A DNA stretch of 60,343 nt from Rhizobium sp. PP-CC-3A-592 (GCF_003217095.1 NZ_QJSR01000010.1:1-60343); one strand, 5' to 3'; positions 24,659-33,627 are shown, numbered from the stretch's first letter. The notes: generated by a model not told the origin, from the letters alone. Translations and numbers: made by a program.

Positions 24659-26545
24659 ATGGGTTTTGCGGATCACGTTAAGGGGATCGAGCGCGTCGGA
24701 CAGGGCAGCAATACCGGGCGCGACGCCATTGTCGCGGAATCCTGGCGGCGTTGCCTTGACACCTACCAGCTCGATCCGGCGCAGGCACGCGAGGCCGTGA
24801 TCGTCTCGCAGACCCGGCTGCGCGAACATCGCCAGCAGGCGGAGGACCTCGTTCACATCGCCCGCTCCGGGCTGGAGCGGCTTTACCGCCAGGTTGCCGA
24901 GCAGAACTACGTGCTGCTGCTCTCCGACCGTCAGGGCGTCACCGTCGAATTCCTCGGCGATCCCTCGTTCAACAACAATCTGCGCAAGGCTGGCCTCTAT
25001 CTCGGTTCCGAATGGGCCGAGCCCCGCGCCGGCACCTGCGCCGTCGGCGCGTGTATCGCCACCGGCGAGGCGTTGACCATCCACCAGACAGACCATTTCG
25101 ACATCACCCATACGCCGCTGTCCTGCACCGCCGCGCCGATCTACGACACGCAAGGAGCCTTGGCGGCCGTGCTGGACATTTCGCTCCTGAGTTCGCCGAT
25201 CCTGAAGGCGAGCCAGAACATGGGGCGCCATCTCGTTTCTTCCACGGTGCGGCGGATCGAGCTTGCCAACCTCATGGCCAACAGCCGCCACGATCTGGTG
25301 CTGCGCTTCGCCGGCGCCCCGGAGTTCCTCGACGTCGACCCGGAGGCGGCGATTTCCGTCGACGGCGCGGGCCGCATCACCGGCATGACCCATGGCGGTG
25401 CGCGGCTTCTTGCGGCCTCGCGCGGGCTCGACTGGCGCAGGCCCGAGCTTCTGATCGCACAACCGGTCACCGACTTCTTCGAAGCGGGGCTGGACGAACT
25501 CGCATCCCTCACCCGCGCCAGCCTGCCGCAGGACCGACGGATCGCCGTGCGCGACGGGTCGATCCTCTTTGCCCATGCCATCGAACCGCAGCAGCGCACG
25601 GTGAGCGTGCCCGTTGCGCGTCCGTCCCGGCAACTGCCGGCGATGAGCAGCCTGGGTGGCAACGTTCCGGCCGTCGATGAACTGAGGCGCAAGGTGACCA
25701 AACTCGCACCAAGCCGGCTGCCGATCCTCATCCAGGGCGAGACCGGAACTGGCAAGGAATATCTTGCCCGCATCGTTCACACGGTGAGCGGGCTTTCCGG
25801 CCGCTTCGTTGCGGTCAACTGCGCGGCCATCCCCGAACAACTCGTTGAAAGCGAATTGTTCGGCCATGCGCCGGGAGCCTTTACCGGCGCGCTCACCAAG
25901 GGGCGTAAAGGACTGGTCGAGGAGGCGCAGGGTGGCACCCTGTTCCTCGACGAGATCGGCGACATGCCCTATGCTGCGCAAAGCAGGCTGCTCCGGGTTC
26001 TGGCCGAGGGCGAGGTCCTGCCCGTGGGCGGCTCGGTTCCCCGCAGGGTCGATTTCCGCGTGCTTTCGGCGTCGCATCGATCGCTTAGCGACATGGTCGC
26101 GGCCGGCACGTTCCGCGAAGACCTCTATTACCGGCTGAACGCCGCTGTGCTTTCGCTGCCGCCCCTCTGCGAGCGCGAGGACCTGCCCTGGCTGCTCGAA
26201 CGGCTGCTCGAAAAGCATGGCACGGAGGGCCGGCCTCTCAAGCTCTCCAGCGCCGCAAGACTGCTGGTCCTCACCTATCCCTGGCCGGGCAATCTCCGCG
26301 AGCTGGACAATGCCATCGCCTTTGCCGCAGCGTTGTGTGACGACGGTTTGGTCGAGGTGGCGGACCTGCCGGACCAGCTATCGGGCATGACGTCGATCCG
26401 GAGCGACGACAGCACGCAAGCCGACCTCAGGGCCGTCCTTATGGCCTGCAATGGCAACGTATCCGAGGCCGCCCGCCGGCTCGGCATAGATCGCACGACC
26501 TTGCATCGCCGGATGAGACGGCTAGGCATAGACCGTCTGCATTGA
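24659..26545 (+). CDS. Sigma-54-dependent activator, AcoR type (GAF-AAA-Fis HTH)
   Basis: A 628-aa enhancer-binding protein. Residues about 60-220 are a GAF-like sensor (NYVLLLSDRQGVTVEFLGDP, AGTCAVGACIATGE). The AAA domain has GETGTGKE (360-367), GAFTGA (406-411, the sigma-54 contact loop) and DEIGD (431-435). The C-terminal Fis helix is GNVSEAARRLGIDRTTLHRR. AcoR-type proteins activate acetoin, butanediol or ketone catabolism. The two downstream genes, the palindrome at 26561 and the -24/-12 promoter at 26655 fit that role. ATG 24659 is one codon inside a possible TTG start. Confidence 0.9.
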   Translation: MGFADHVKGIERVGQGSNTGRDAIVAESWRRCLDTYQLDPAQAREAVIVSQTRLREHRQQAEDLVHIARSGLERLYRQVAEQNYVLLLSDRQGVTVEFLGDPSFNNNLRKAGLYLGSEWAEPRAGTCAVGACIATGEALTIHQTDHFDITHTPLSCTAAPIYDTQGALAAVLDISLLSSPILKASQNMGRHLVSSTVRRIELANLMANSRHDLVLRFAGAPEFLDVDPEAAISVDGAGRITGMTHGGARLLAASRGLDWRRPELLIAQPVTDFFEAGLDELASLTRASLPQDRRIAVRDGSILFAHAIEPQQRTVSVPVARPSRQLPAMSSLGGNVPAVDELRRKVTKLAPSRLPILIQGETGTGKEYLARIVHTVSGLSGRFVAVNCAAIPEQLVESELFGHAPGAFTGALTKGRKGLVEEAQGGTLFLDEIGDMPYAAQSRLLRVLAEGEVLPVGGSVPRRVDFRVLSASHRSLSDMVAAGTFREDLYYRLNAAVLSLPPLCEREDLPWLLERLLEKHGTEGRPLKLSSAARLLVLTYPWPGNLRELDNAIAFAAALCDDGLVEVADLPDQLSGMTSIRSDDSTQADLRAVLMACNGNVSEAARRLGIDRTTLHRRMRRLGIDRLH

Positions 26546-26560
26546 GCGCCACACTGCGGC

Positions 26561-26596
26561 ACATGCCACAGCTGCTGCGCCACAGCTGTGGCATGT
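26561..26596. promoter_or_regulatory. 14-bp-arm palindrome, candidate activator-binding site
   Basis: ACATGCCACAGCTG, an 8-base spacer and CAGCTGTGGCATGT, a perfect inverted repeat. It ends about 60 bp upstream of the -24 element, a normal distance for an enhancer of a sigma-54 promoter, and follows directly on the activator gene. A terminator role for the activator gene is possible too, but there is no T-run. Confidence 0.7.
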
Positions 26597-26654
26597 AACA
26601 CCACCATCGGCGCCAAAAGCTGAAGGATATCAGTCATCGCCCCGGCGCAGCCCG

Positions 26655-26670
26655 TTGGCATGGGCATTGC
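26655..26670 (+). promoter_or_regulatory. Sigma-54 (-24/-12) promoter
   Basis: TTGGCATGGGCATTGC has GG at 26657-26658 and GC at 26669-26670, exactly ten bases between, matching the TGGCAC-N5-TTGC consensus. It lies about 40 bp upstream of the dehydrogenase start and downstream of an AcoR-type activator gene. Confidence 0.75.
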
Positions 26671-26707
26671 TCCTCTTATGCTGTCAAAGGCAGCCAATGG
26701 AGGAAAC

Positions 26708-27781
26708 ATGCGCGCGCTCAGATTTCACGCAGCCAAGGACTTACGGCTCGACGACATCCCCGAGCCAAAGCAGCCGGGGCCGGAACAGGTTCTCGTGCGC
26801 AACCGCTTCGTCGGCATCTGCGGGACGGATCTTCACGAATACAGCTACGGCCCGATCTTCATTCCCACGGAGCCGCATCCCTTCACCGGCGCGCATGGCC
26901 CGCAGGTCCTCGGCCATGAATTCGGCGGCGTCGTCGAGGCTGTTGGCGATGACGTAACATCCGTCGCCGTCGGCGACCGCGTCTCGATCCAGCCTCTCGT
27001 CATGCCGCGATCGGGCGACTACTTCGCCGATCGCGGTCTTTTCCATCTGAGCACAAAGCTGGCGCTGGTCGGCCTCAGCTGGGATGGCGGCGGCATGGCG
27101 GAAGCTGCCATGGTCAACGAGTACAATGTCCAGAAAATTCCCGACGAGATGACCGATGAGGAGGCCGCACTCGTCGAACCGACGGCGGTTGCCGTCTATG
27201 CCTGCGATCGCGGCGGCGTAACCGCCGGCAACAGCGTTCTCGTCACAGGCGCCGGGCCGATCGGCATGCTGACCCTGCTTGCCGCCCGCGCGGCCGGCGC
27301 TGCCCAGCTCTTCGTCTCCGACCTCAACGATGCTCGGCTGGAGCTGGCCAAGAGCGTGTTGCCCGACGTCATTGCGATCAACCCGAAGCGCGACAATGTC
27401 GGCGATGTCGTCCGCGCGCTGACGGAGGGACAGGTCGGTTGCGACGTGGCGATCGAATGCGTGGGCAACGAACGTGCGCTCAAGGCGTGCGTCGATGCGG
27501 TCCGCAAACAGGGCGTGGTCGTCCAGACCGGATTGCACCCGCACGAAAACCCGATCGACTGGTTTCAGGTGACGTTCCGCGACCTTGAGGTCATGGGCTC
27601 CTGGGCCTATCCGACGCATTACTGGCCACGGGTGATCCGTCTGATCGCCTCGGGCCTGTTGCCGGCAACCAAGATCGTCACCAAGCGCATCACGCTCGAC
27701 ACGGCGGTGAAGGAGGGCTTCGACGTCCTGCTCGATCCGGCCGGCACCCATCTGAAGATCCTCATTGATCTTTCGAAATGA
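26708..27781 (+). CDS. 2,3-butanediol-dehydrogenase-like zinc alcohol dehydrogenase
   Basis: A 357-aa medium-chain dehydrogenase. Catalytic zinc ligands are Cys38 (GICGTDLHEY) and His70/Glu71 (LGHEFGG), with the Rossmann motif GAGPIG near residue 176. Overall pattern and length match (R,R)-butanediol dehydrogenase. The structural-zinc lobe is odd: where the family has four Cys, this protein reads RSGDYFADRGLFHLST. GGAGG before ATG 26708 sets the start. It is the first gene of the sigma-54-controlled operon and would oxidise a secondary alcohol or diol with NAD. Confidence 0.85.
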   Translation: MRALRFHAAKDLRLDDIPEPKQPGPEQVLVRNRFVGICGTDLHEYSYGPIFIPTEPHPFTGAHGPQVLGHEFGGVVEAVGDDVTSVAVGDRVSIQPLVMPRSGDYFADRGLFHLSTKLALVGLSWDGGGMAEAAMVNEYNVQKIPDEMTDEEAALVEPTAVAVYACDRGGVTAGNSVLVTGAGPIGMLTLLAARAAGAAQLFVSDLNDARLELAKSVLPDVIAINPKRDNVGDVVRALTEGQVGCDVAIECVGNERALKACVDAVRKQGVVVQTGLHPHENPIDWFQVTFRDLEVMGSWAYPTHYWPRVIRLIASGLLPATKIVTKRITLDTAVKEGFDVLLDPAGTHLKILIDLSK

Positions 27782-27899
27782 GCATCCTGGCCGCCGCCTG
27801 TCCCGGGAGAGGAGCCCGGCAGGCGGAGGCTTTGACGCTTTCCGGAACGCCCCATGCGGGCGCTCCAGGACCACCCCTAAGCATCTATGGAGGAAAACA

Positions 27900-29702
27900 A
27901 TGCTTGATATCAGCCCCGGAACCAAGATCGACACGATGCTTTCAAAGCTCGGGCAAGCGCTGGAAAGCGGCAACATCGACGCCGCCGTCAACCTGTTTCA
28001 GGCCGACTGCTACTGGCGCGACCTGGTGACATTCACTTGGAACCTGAAGACGCTAGAAGGCCATGAGCAGGTCCGCGACATGCTCACCAGCCAGCTGCCC
28101 GCCGCCAAGCCGTCGAACTTCGTGCAGGACACGAAGGAGGCCGCCTCGGAGGCCGGCGGCGTCACCGACGGCTGGTTCGAATTCGAGACCAGCGTCGCCC
28201 GCGGCTATGGCCATATCCGCCTGAAGGACGGCCTGATCTGGACCCTGCTCACCACCATGACGGAGCTGAAGGGCCATGAGGAGCCCAAGGGTTCTCGCCG
28301 TCCGATGGGAGCCGAGCACGGCCATGACCCGGACCGCAAAACCTGGAAGGAAAACCGCGAGATCGAAGCCGCCGAACTCGGCTATTCGGTCCAGCCCGAG
28401 GTGGTCATCATCGGCGGCGGTCAGGGCGGCATCGCGCTCGGCGCGCGTCTTCGCCAGCTCGGCGTGCCGACGATCATCATCGAGAAGAACGAACGGCCCG
28501 GCGACAGCTGGCGCAAGCGCTACAAGTCGCTCTGCCTGCACGATCCCGTCTGGTACGACCACCTGCCCTACATCCCCTTCCCGGAGAACTGGCCGGTTTT
28601 CACGCCAAAGGACAAGGTGGGCGACTGGCTGGAAATGTACACCAAGATCATGGAGCTGAACTACTGGTGCTCCACCACGGCCAAGTTGGCGCAGTATGAC
28701 GAAAAGACCAGCGAATGGACGGTCATGGTCGAGCGGGATGGCAAGGAAGTGGTGCTGCGGCCGAAGCAACTGGTACTGGCGACCGGGATGTCGGGCAAGG
28801 CTAATGTGCCGAAATTCGATGGCCAGGAGATCTTCAAAGGCGAGCAGCAGCATTCCTCGCAGCATCCCGGCCCGGACGCCTATGCCGGCAAGACGGTTGT
28901 CGTCATCGGCTCCAACAACTCCGCCCACGATATCTGCGCGGCGCTATGGGAGGCCGGCGCGGATGTCACCATGCTTCAGCGCTCCTCCACCCATATCGTC
29001 AAGTCCGACTCGCTGATGGAGATCGGCCTCGGCGATCTCTATTCCGAGCGGGCGGTCCAGGGTGGCATGACGACGCGCAAGGCCGATCTGATTTTCGCCT
29101 CCCTGCCCTACCGGATCATGCACGAGTTCCAGATCCCGATTTACGACGAGATCCGTGAGAGGGACGCGGACTTCTATGCGGCGCTCGAAAAGGCCGGCTT
29201 CATGCTCGACTTCGGCGACGACGGTTCTGGTCTCTTCCTGAAATATCTGCGCCGCGGATCGGGCTATTACATCGATGTCGGGGCCTGCGATCTGGTGATC
29301 GACGGCTCGATCAAGCTGAAGTCCGGCGTCGACGTGTCCCATCTGACGGAAAATGCCGTGGTGCTGAAGGACGGGACTGAACTGCCCGCCGACCTCGTGG
29401 TCTACGCCACCGGCTACGGCTCGATGAACGGCTGGGCCGCCGACCTAATCTCGCGCGAAGTAGCCGACAAGGTCGGAAAATGCTGGGGCCTCGGCTCCAA
29501 CACCACCAAGGACCCCGGTCCCTGGGAGGGCGAGCAGCGCAACATGTGGAAACCGACGCAGCAGGAAGCCCTGTGGTTCCACGGCGGCAACCTGCACCAG
29601 TCGCGCCACTACTCGCAGTATCTTTCGCTTCAGCTGAAAGCCCGCCAGGTCGGCATCGACACGCCGGTCTACGGAATGGCGAAGCCACAGCACCTATCCT
29701 AA
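27900..29702 (+). CDS. Flavin-dependent monooxygenase with N-terminal NTF2-like domain
   Basis: A 600-aa protein. Residues about 10-130 form an NTF2/SnoaL-like domain (ALESGNIDAAVNLFQADCYW). FAD binds at GGGQGG (172-177) and NADPH probably at GSNNSAHD (337-344). Between them is a flavin-monooxygenase fingerprint variant, FKGEQQHSSQH (312-322), where the family has FxGxxxHxxxW/Y. Class B enzymes oxygenate ketones or amines. Next to a diol dehydrogenase and an AcoR regulator, ketone or secondary-alcohol breakdown is the likely use. GGAGG precedes ATG 27900. A strong terminator follows. Confidence 0.8.
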   Translation: MLDISPGTKIDTMLSKLGQALESGNIDAAVNLFQADCYWRDLVTFTWNLKTLEGHEQVRDMLTSQLPAAKPSNFVQDTKEAASEAGGVTDGWFEFETSVARGYGHIRLKDGLIWTLLTTMTELKGHEEPKGSRRPMGAEHGHDPDRKTWKENREIEAAELGYSVQPEVVIIGGGQGGIALGARLRQLGVPTIIIEKNERPGDSWRKRYKSLCLHDPVWYDHLPYIPFPENWPVFTPKDKVGDWLEMYTKIMELNYWCSTTAKLAQYDEKTSEWTVMVERDGKEVVLRPKQLVLATGMSGKANVPKFDGQEIFKGEQQHSSQHPGPDAYAGKTVVVIGSNNSAHDICAALWEAGADVTMLQRSSTHIVKSDSLMEIGLGDLYSERAVQGGMTTRKADLIFASLPYRIMHEFQIPIYDEIRERDADFYAALEKAGFMLDFGDDGSGLFLKYLRRGSGYYIDVGACDLVIDGSIKLKSGVDVSHLTENAVVLKDGTELPADLVVYATGYGSMNGWAADLISREVADKVGKCWGLGSNTTKDPGPWEGEQRNMWKPTQQEALWFHGGNLHQSRHYSQYLSLQLKARQVGIDTPVYGMAKPQHLS

Positions 29703-29712
29703 CGCTGATCAA

Positions 29713-29739
29713 GGGCGCCGCCTTGGCCGGCGCCCTTTT
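29713..29739 (+). terminator. Rho-independent terminator of the monooxygenase operon
   Basis: GGGCGCCG, a 7-base loop and CGGCGCCC, followed by TTTTG. It begins ten bases after the monooxygenase stop. Confidence 0.85.
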
Positions 29740-30001
29740 GCTTCATCGGCGGCTTTTTGTATCGAAAAAACGCGATCTCCAACGGCATCACCATGCCAAA
29801 ACCGCTGGGATGGCATCGAGACGGGGCTCGATCTGAAGTCAAAGTCCCTCGCCTTCCTTCAGCAGCATTTTGGGAAATCTGATCCGTATTTCTACCGCAT
29901 GGCCCCTAGGATCGATGAACACGGGGTGAGACCTGATCGCATTCGAAAGTCGTAAGCGCGAATTTCCCTGCACCTTCTGTAATTGATTGAGCTCTCGCAT
30001 G
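29740..30001. other. Non-coding stretch upstream of IS66 debris
   Basis: No gene is supported. Small open frames on both strands lack start signals. It probably includes worn insertion-sequence ends. Confidence 0.35.
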
Positions 30002-30030
30002 TGGTGTCCACTTAAAAAAAGTGGACACCA
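30002..30030. repeat. Perfect 12-bp inverted repeat at the IS66 remnant's edge
   Basis: TGGTGTCCACTT, five A and AAGTGGACACCA. It lies five bases before the tnpA-like start. It could be two insertion-sequence tips abutting head to head, or a hairpin that blocks read-through into a transposase gene. Confidence 0.5.
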
Positions 30031-30034
30031 AGTT

Positions 30035-30670
30035 ATGGGTGAAGGTCAAAAACTCGCTGTGCGGTTGGTTGGTCGGAATGGAAGGCGGCGCTTCGATCAA
30101 GGTTCGAAAGATCGCCTCCTTGCGGCCTGTCTTGAACCCGGCGCATCAGTATCGAAACTTGCGCGAGAACACGGGGTCAGCGCGAACCTCGTTTGGAAAT
30201 GGATCAGGAACATTCCGCGGCACATCCATTATCGCCGTCCTCGACATCTGCGTCTATTGCGGTTCAGATTGCCGCCCCGAGCAGCGAGTTCGACCTTAAG
30301 ATGCCTGCCGCGGATCGCGAAGAGCGATTGCCGATGGCAGAGAGGAGCGCGCCGCTGCCCTCTCCAGCGAAGGTAAGTGCGTCATTGCCGAATGTTGTGA
30401 GATTTACGCTGGAGTGCCGCGATCTGAACGCATTGACTGTGATCATCGGAGCTCTGGCTCATGTTTTAGGCTCGGCGCTGATCTTCAAGTCTATCTCAAT
30501 CGCCAACCGATCGACTTCCGGGCCGGCATCAAAAGCCTTGCGGTCTTGGTCCAGGAGACGATGGTGGTGGGCCCGTTTGCTCCTTCAACGCTTGCCTTCT
30601 GCAACCGCCGGCGTGACCGGGTAAAGCTGCTATTCTTCAATCGCTCGGGCTTCGTGCTCATCTTGAAGCG
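30035..30670 (+). pseudogene. IS66-family tnpA and tnpB remnants
   Basis: From ATG 30035 the frame reads an OrfA-type HTH (NGRRRFDQGSKDRLLAACLE, then SVSKLAREHGVSANLVWKWI). After a frameshift near 30200 the OrfA end appears in another frame (EFDLKMPAADREERLPMAE, TLECRDLNALTVIIGALAHV). From about 30460 a third frame gives TnpB: LGADLQVYLNRQPIDFRAGI, LAVLVQETM, CNRRRDRVKLLFFNRSGFVL. TnpB stops at KRL and fuses in frame to a recombinase fragment. No tnpC is present here. It cannot move on its own. Confidence 0.8.
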
Positions 30671-30929
30671 GTTGACCATCCAGCGGTACGGGATCTACAA
30701 TCCCTACACGGGCCGCGGCGCGATCGAAGGGCTGCTGCCACACGGGCCACGCAATGTTCGCGATGTGCTCGCCACCCATATCTTAAAGCAGACCGGCTCC
30801 TACGAGCAGGCAAGCTATGCCATCCAGGATACGCCCGACATGGTCGCAAGGCACTGTGGCCGGTTCCTGCCGCTGGACAAGGCGGCGCTGGCGGCGAAGA
30901 TCCTCAATCAGGTCTGGCAGGCGGCGTGA
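30664..30929 (+). pseudogene. Duplicate of the 3' end of the 797-aa recombinase gene
   Basis: It encodes the last about 88 residues of the protein at 15275-17668 (LTIQRYGIYNPYTGRGAIEG to the same end, ILNQVWQAA), joined in frame to IS66 TnpB. The likely nucleophile is lost: ARHCGRF instead of ARHYGRF. DNA identity to 17413-17668 is patchy. The first about 40 bases and the stretch from about 30794 are nearly identical, while the middle differs at many third positions, which suggests gene conversion or two sources. Confidence 0.85.
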
Positions 30930-31005
30930 TGGGCGTTCTCGCGTATCCGTCAGACGTGGGTGCAGCGCCTGCTCGTCTCCACGGCATCTGCCATTGCTCG
31001 TTGCG

Positions 31006-32244
31006 TCAGTAGAGCAATCGCGTTCTGATCGTTCCGGGTATCTCGCGTAGCACCTGGAGGATTTCGTCAGCTGCCTGATCCACGCTCTCGACTTCGACGA
31101 CCACGTAACCTGTATCGCCGTGGGTCTGCAGGAACTCGGCGATGATGTTCACACCGCGCGACGAGAAGATCTCGTTCAACCGGTTGAGCATGCCGGGGCG
31201 GTTTTCGTGGACATGGATGAAGCGCGTCCCATTCGGGCGCTCGGGCAGCTGGACCTGTGGAAAGTTGACGGCGCCCATCGTCGAGCCGATGTCGGAATAC
31301 TCAACCAGCTTTCTGGCGACTTCCCCGCCGATACGCTCTTGTGCCTCTTCGGTCGAGCCGCCGACATGGGGTGTCAGAATGACATTGTCCAAGCCCTGCA
31401 GCGGGCTTTCGAAACGCTCGTTGTTGGATGCTGGCTCTCTGGGAAACACATCGACCGCAGCGCCTGCCAGATGGCCTTCCTTCAAGACTTTCGCGAGGGC
31501 GTCCAGATCGACCACTGTGCCGCGGGAGTTGTTGATGAAGATGGCTCCCTTCTTCATGCGGCGCAGCTCGGCTTCGGTGATCATATTGTGCGTCGATGCT
31601 GTTTCCGGGACGTGCATCGTCACATAGTCGGATATGTCGAGAAGCTCGCCGAGCGACGCCATCGATTCAGAATTGCCGCGGCGCAGCCTGTCGGAGAGAT
31701 CGAAATAGCGGACCACCATCCCCATGCTTTCCGCGAGCGCACTCAGCTGCGAACCGATATTGCCATAGCCGACAATGCCGAGGGTTTTTCCGCGAACCTC
31801 GTGGCTGCCGACAGCGGATTTCTCCCATCCGCCCTGATGTGCAGATGCCGAACGCGGAAAGATCTGCCGCGTCAGCATGATGATCTCGCCGATCACAAGT
31901 TCGGCCACCGAGCGTGTGTTCGAATAAGGCGCGTTGAAGACCGGAATTCCACGGTGACGAGCCGCATCCAGATCGACCTGATTGGTGCCGACGGAAAAAC
32001 AGCCGACGGCAATCAGCTTCCTGGCGGACTCGAAGATCTCTTCCGTCAGATGCGTCCGAGACCGGATGCCGATGATATGTGCATCGGCAATATGGGCTTT
32101 GAGATCCTTGTCATCGAGCGCTTTGGGCAGATGCACAAGGTTGGTGTATCCGCACGCCTTGAAATAATCCACGGCGCTCTGGCTGATGCCTTCGAGCAGG
32201 AGCACGGAGATGCGGTCGCGTGCAAGGGACAGCTGGAGATGCAT
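31006..32244 (-). CDS. serA: D-3-phosphoglycerate dehydrogenase
   Basis: A 412-aa protein of the short, ACT-containing SerA type (E. coli SerA is 410 aa). It oxidises 3-phosphoglycerate to phosphohydroxypyruvate, the first step of serine synthesis. Visible blocks are GCFSVGTNQVDLDAARHRGI, the NAD motif GIVGYGNIGSQ, NNSRGTVVD, and the catalytic His in TPHVGGST. The C-terminal ACT domain (VHENRPGMLNRLNEIFSSRG) is the serine feedback site. Start 32244 matches the family; the frame to 32421 adds 59 unlike residues. Rhizobia usually carry another long-type serA, so this is probably an extra, plasmid-borne copy. Confidence 0.9.
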   Translation of the reverse strand: MHLQLSLARDRISVLLLEGISQSAVDYFKACGYTNLVHLPKALDDKDLKAHIADAHIIGIRSRTHLTEEIFESARKLIAVGCFSVGTNQVDLDAARHRGIPVFNAPYSNTRSVAELVIGEIIMLTRQIFPRSASAHQGGWEKSAVGSHEVRGKTLGIVGYGNIGSQLSALAESMGMVVRYFDLSDRLRRGNSESMASLGELLDISDYVTMHVPETASTHNMITEAELRRMKKGAIFINNSRGTVVDLDALAKVLKEGHLAGAAVDVFPREPASNNERFESPLQGLDNVILTPHVGGSTEEAQERIGGEVARKLVEYSDIGSTMGAVNFPQVQLPERPNGTRFIHVHENRPGMLNRLNEIFSSRGVNIIAEFLQTHGDTGYVVVEVESVDQAADEILQVLREIPGTIRTRLLY

Positions 32245-32482
32245 GGATAGACCTTCGTTTTTCGGTATTGGAACGGGTGATGTCGTTTGCCGACCACTGT
32301 GGTCCGCTTCAACGATGCTTTGCGACCAGCCGGCAGAAACCACAAGCAACCGTGAGGTGCTCTTGCACACGCTGTGATAGGTGGAAGCCAACGCTGATGC
32401 ATGGTTTTCCTTACATCCCATCAGTGGAATGCCGGCATAAATGCAAGGATAGCATTCGCAACAATGTAATGGAGCCGTTCAA

Positions 32483-32950
32483 ATGAGTTATTACCTAATG
32501 GTTTTCGAACCGGCGGCTGCTCCTGCCTCCAAGGTCGAATTCCTTGTATGGTATGACAAGCAAGCCGAATGGGGAGAGAGCCACGGCTACGATGATCCGT
32601 CTGTCACCACACTAAAGTTGCGGCAGTGGTATGAAGCAATGATAGTAGACTTTCCAGCAATGAATGAACCTGACGGGGAAGAAAACGTTGATAACCCGAG
32701 AGTTTCCGATTATACGGTCGGTCAATCGATCATTTACGTTGCATTCGCATGGTCGCAGGCTGAGGTTGCGTATAAGGCTGCCAGGGCTGCTGCAGAACTA
32801 GCTGGAGTGGGGTTTTTCGATGCGAGCGGCCGTGGCGCTGAGATATGGCTGCCTGGCCAAATCGAACTTGCGGAAAAGCCGAGTTTCTGGCGTCGTCTCC
32901 TAAGACTGTCCTGGTCCTTCCGCACGCTTTTGGGCACCATAAACAGGTAG
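32483..32950 (+). CDS. Unknown 155-aa protein
   Basis: It begins MSYYLMVFEPAAAPASKVEF and continues WYDKQAEWGESHGYDDPSVT, a pattern I associate with a widespread uncharacterised family often found near secreted-toxin loci, but I cannot name a domain. No signal peptide or membrane segment is seen. The frame is well formed and coding-like throughout. It is divergent from serA. Confidence 0.6.
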   Translation: MSYYLMVFEPAAAPASKVEFLVWYDKQAEWGESHGYDDPSVTTLKLRQWYEAMIVDFPAMNEPDGEENVDNPRVSDYTVGQSIIYVAFAWSQAEVAYKAARAAAELAGVGFFDASGRGAEIWLPGQIELAEKPSFWRRLLRLSWSFRTLLGTINR

Positions 32951-33092
32951 TGCCTGCCTGTTGCCTTCCGTGTGTTCTGTCTGACGCCATCTGGGCCTGG
33001 ATGTGTTCGGGGGATACTTTGCTTCCATTCCAAATGAGCTTATCCGTCCGCATTACGGCTCAAAAAGACAAAAAGCCCTGAGCGTTCAGTAA

Positions 33093-33585
33093 ATGCCTGA
33101 CGATATCCCGCTTCCTGAAGCTGCAGTAGAGCCGCCTTAGAATGACGCCTCGGACCTCAGCTCTTTTGAGCAACGGTTAAGCCAGCTACGGAAGCAGATT
33201 GACGCAAACGATCTAAGCGAGAAGCAAAACATCGGGTTCTCCTTATAAGCAAGACTCGGCAACGCATTGATGTGCGCAACTGGGTAATCGTGATCGCAAT
33301 CACGGTGATGGTCATGGTCTTTATGTGCTGTATCCTATGCATGCCGCACATCATTATTTCGGGGGACCCCTTGTCCTGATACCGATCGCGATGTTCAGAG
33401 CTCCTCTGGTGTCCGTCACCACAATCACGGTCATGCTGCTAATCGGCGCGTTCCGCAGGTTCAAGGATGACGACATGGACAAGATTAATATCCAGTCGCT
33501 TGCTGCTGAGGCCGTCAAATTAACGCAAGGCGCCTCACCGGCAGTCCTGGGGGTTTTGGCTTCTAACGAGATTCACCTCTGGTAA
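33093..33585 (+). pseudogene. Degenerate gene for a two-segment membrane protein
   Basis: Three frames read in order give one plausible protein. From ATG 33093: MPDDIPLPEAAVEPP, a stop, then SSFEQRLSQLRKQIDANDLS. After a shift: RNWVIVIAITVMVMVFMCCI (first membrane segment). After another shift: VTTITVMLLIGAFRRFKDDD (second segment) and INIQSLAAEAVKLTQGAS. The pieces are coding-like but broken by one stop and two shifts. The family is unknown. Confidence 0.45.
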
Positions 33586-33606
33586 GTGCCGCGCTACGAT
33601 TCGCGT

Positions 33607-33627
33607 GCGGCGCGACCTGATCCACCC
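33607..33627. repeat. 21-bp direct repeat, copy 1
   Basis: The 21 bases starting GCGGCGCGACC and ending ATCCACCC recur without change at 34000-34020. The copies bracket the small minus-strand frame 33651-33941. They may mark a small insertion or a recombination scar. Confidence 0.5.

Noticed and set aside
24626-26218. Open frame of 530 codons on the minus strand
   Set aside because: Antisense shadow of the sigma-54 activator; no domain and no ribosome-binding site.
26741-27991. Open frame of 416 codons on the minus strand
   Set aside because: Antisense shadow of the dehydrogenase gene.
31120-32250. Open frame of 376 codons on the plus strand
   Set aside because: Antisense to serA, which is unmistakable.
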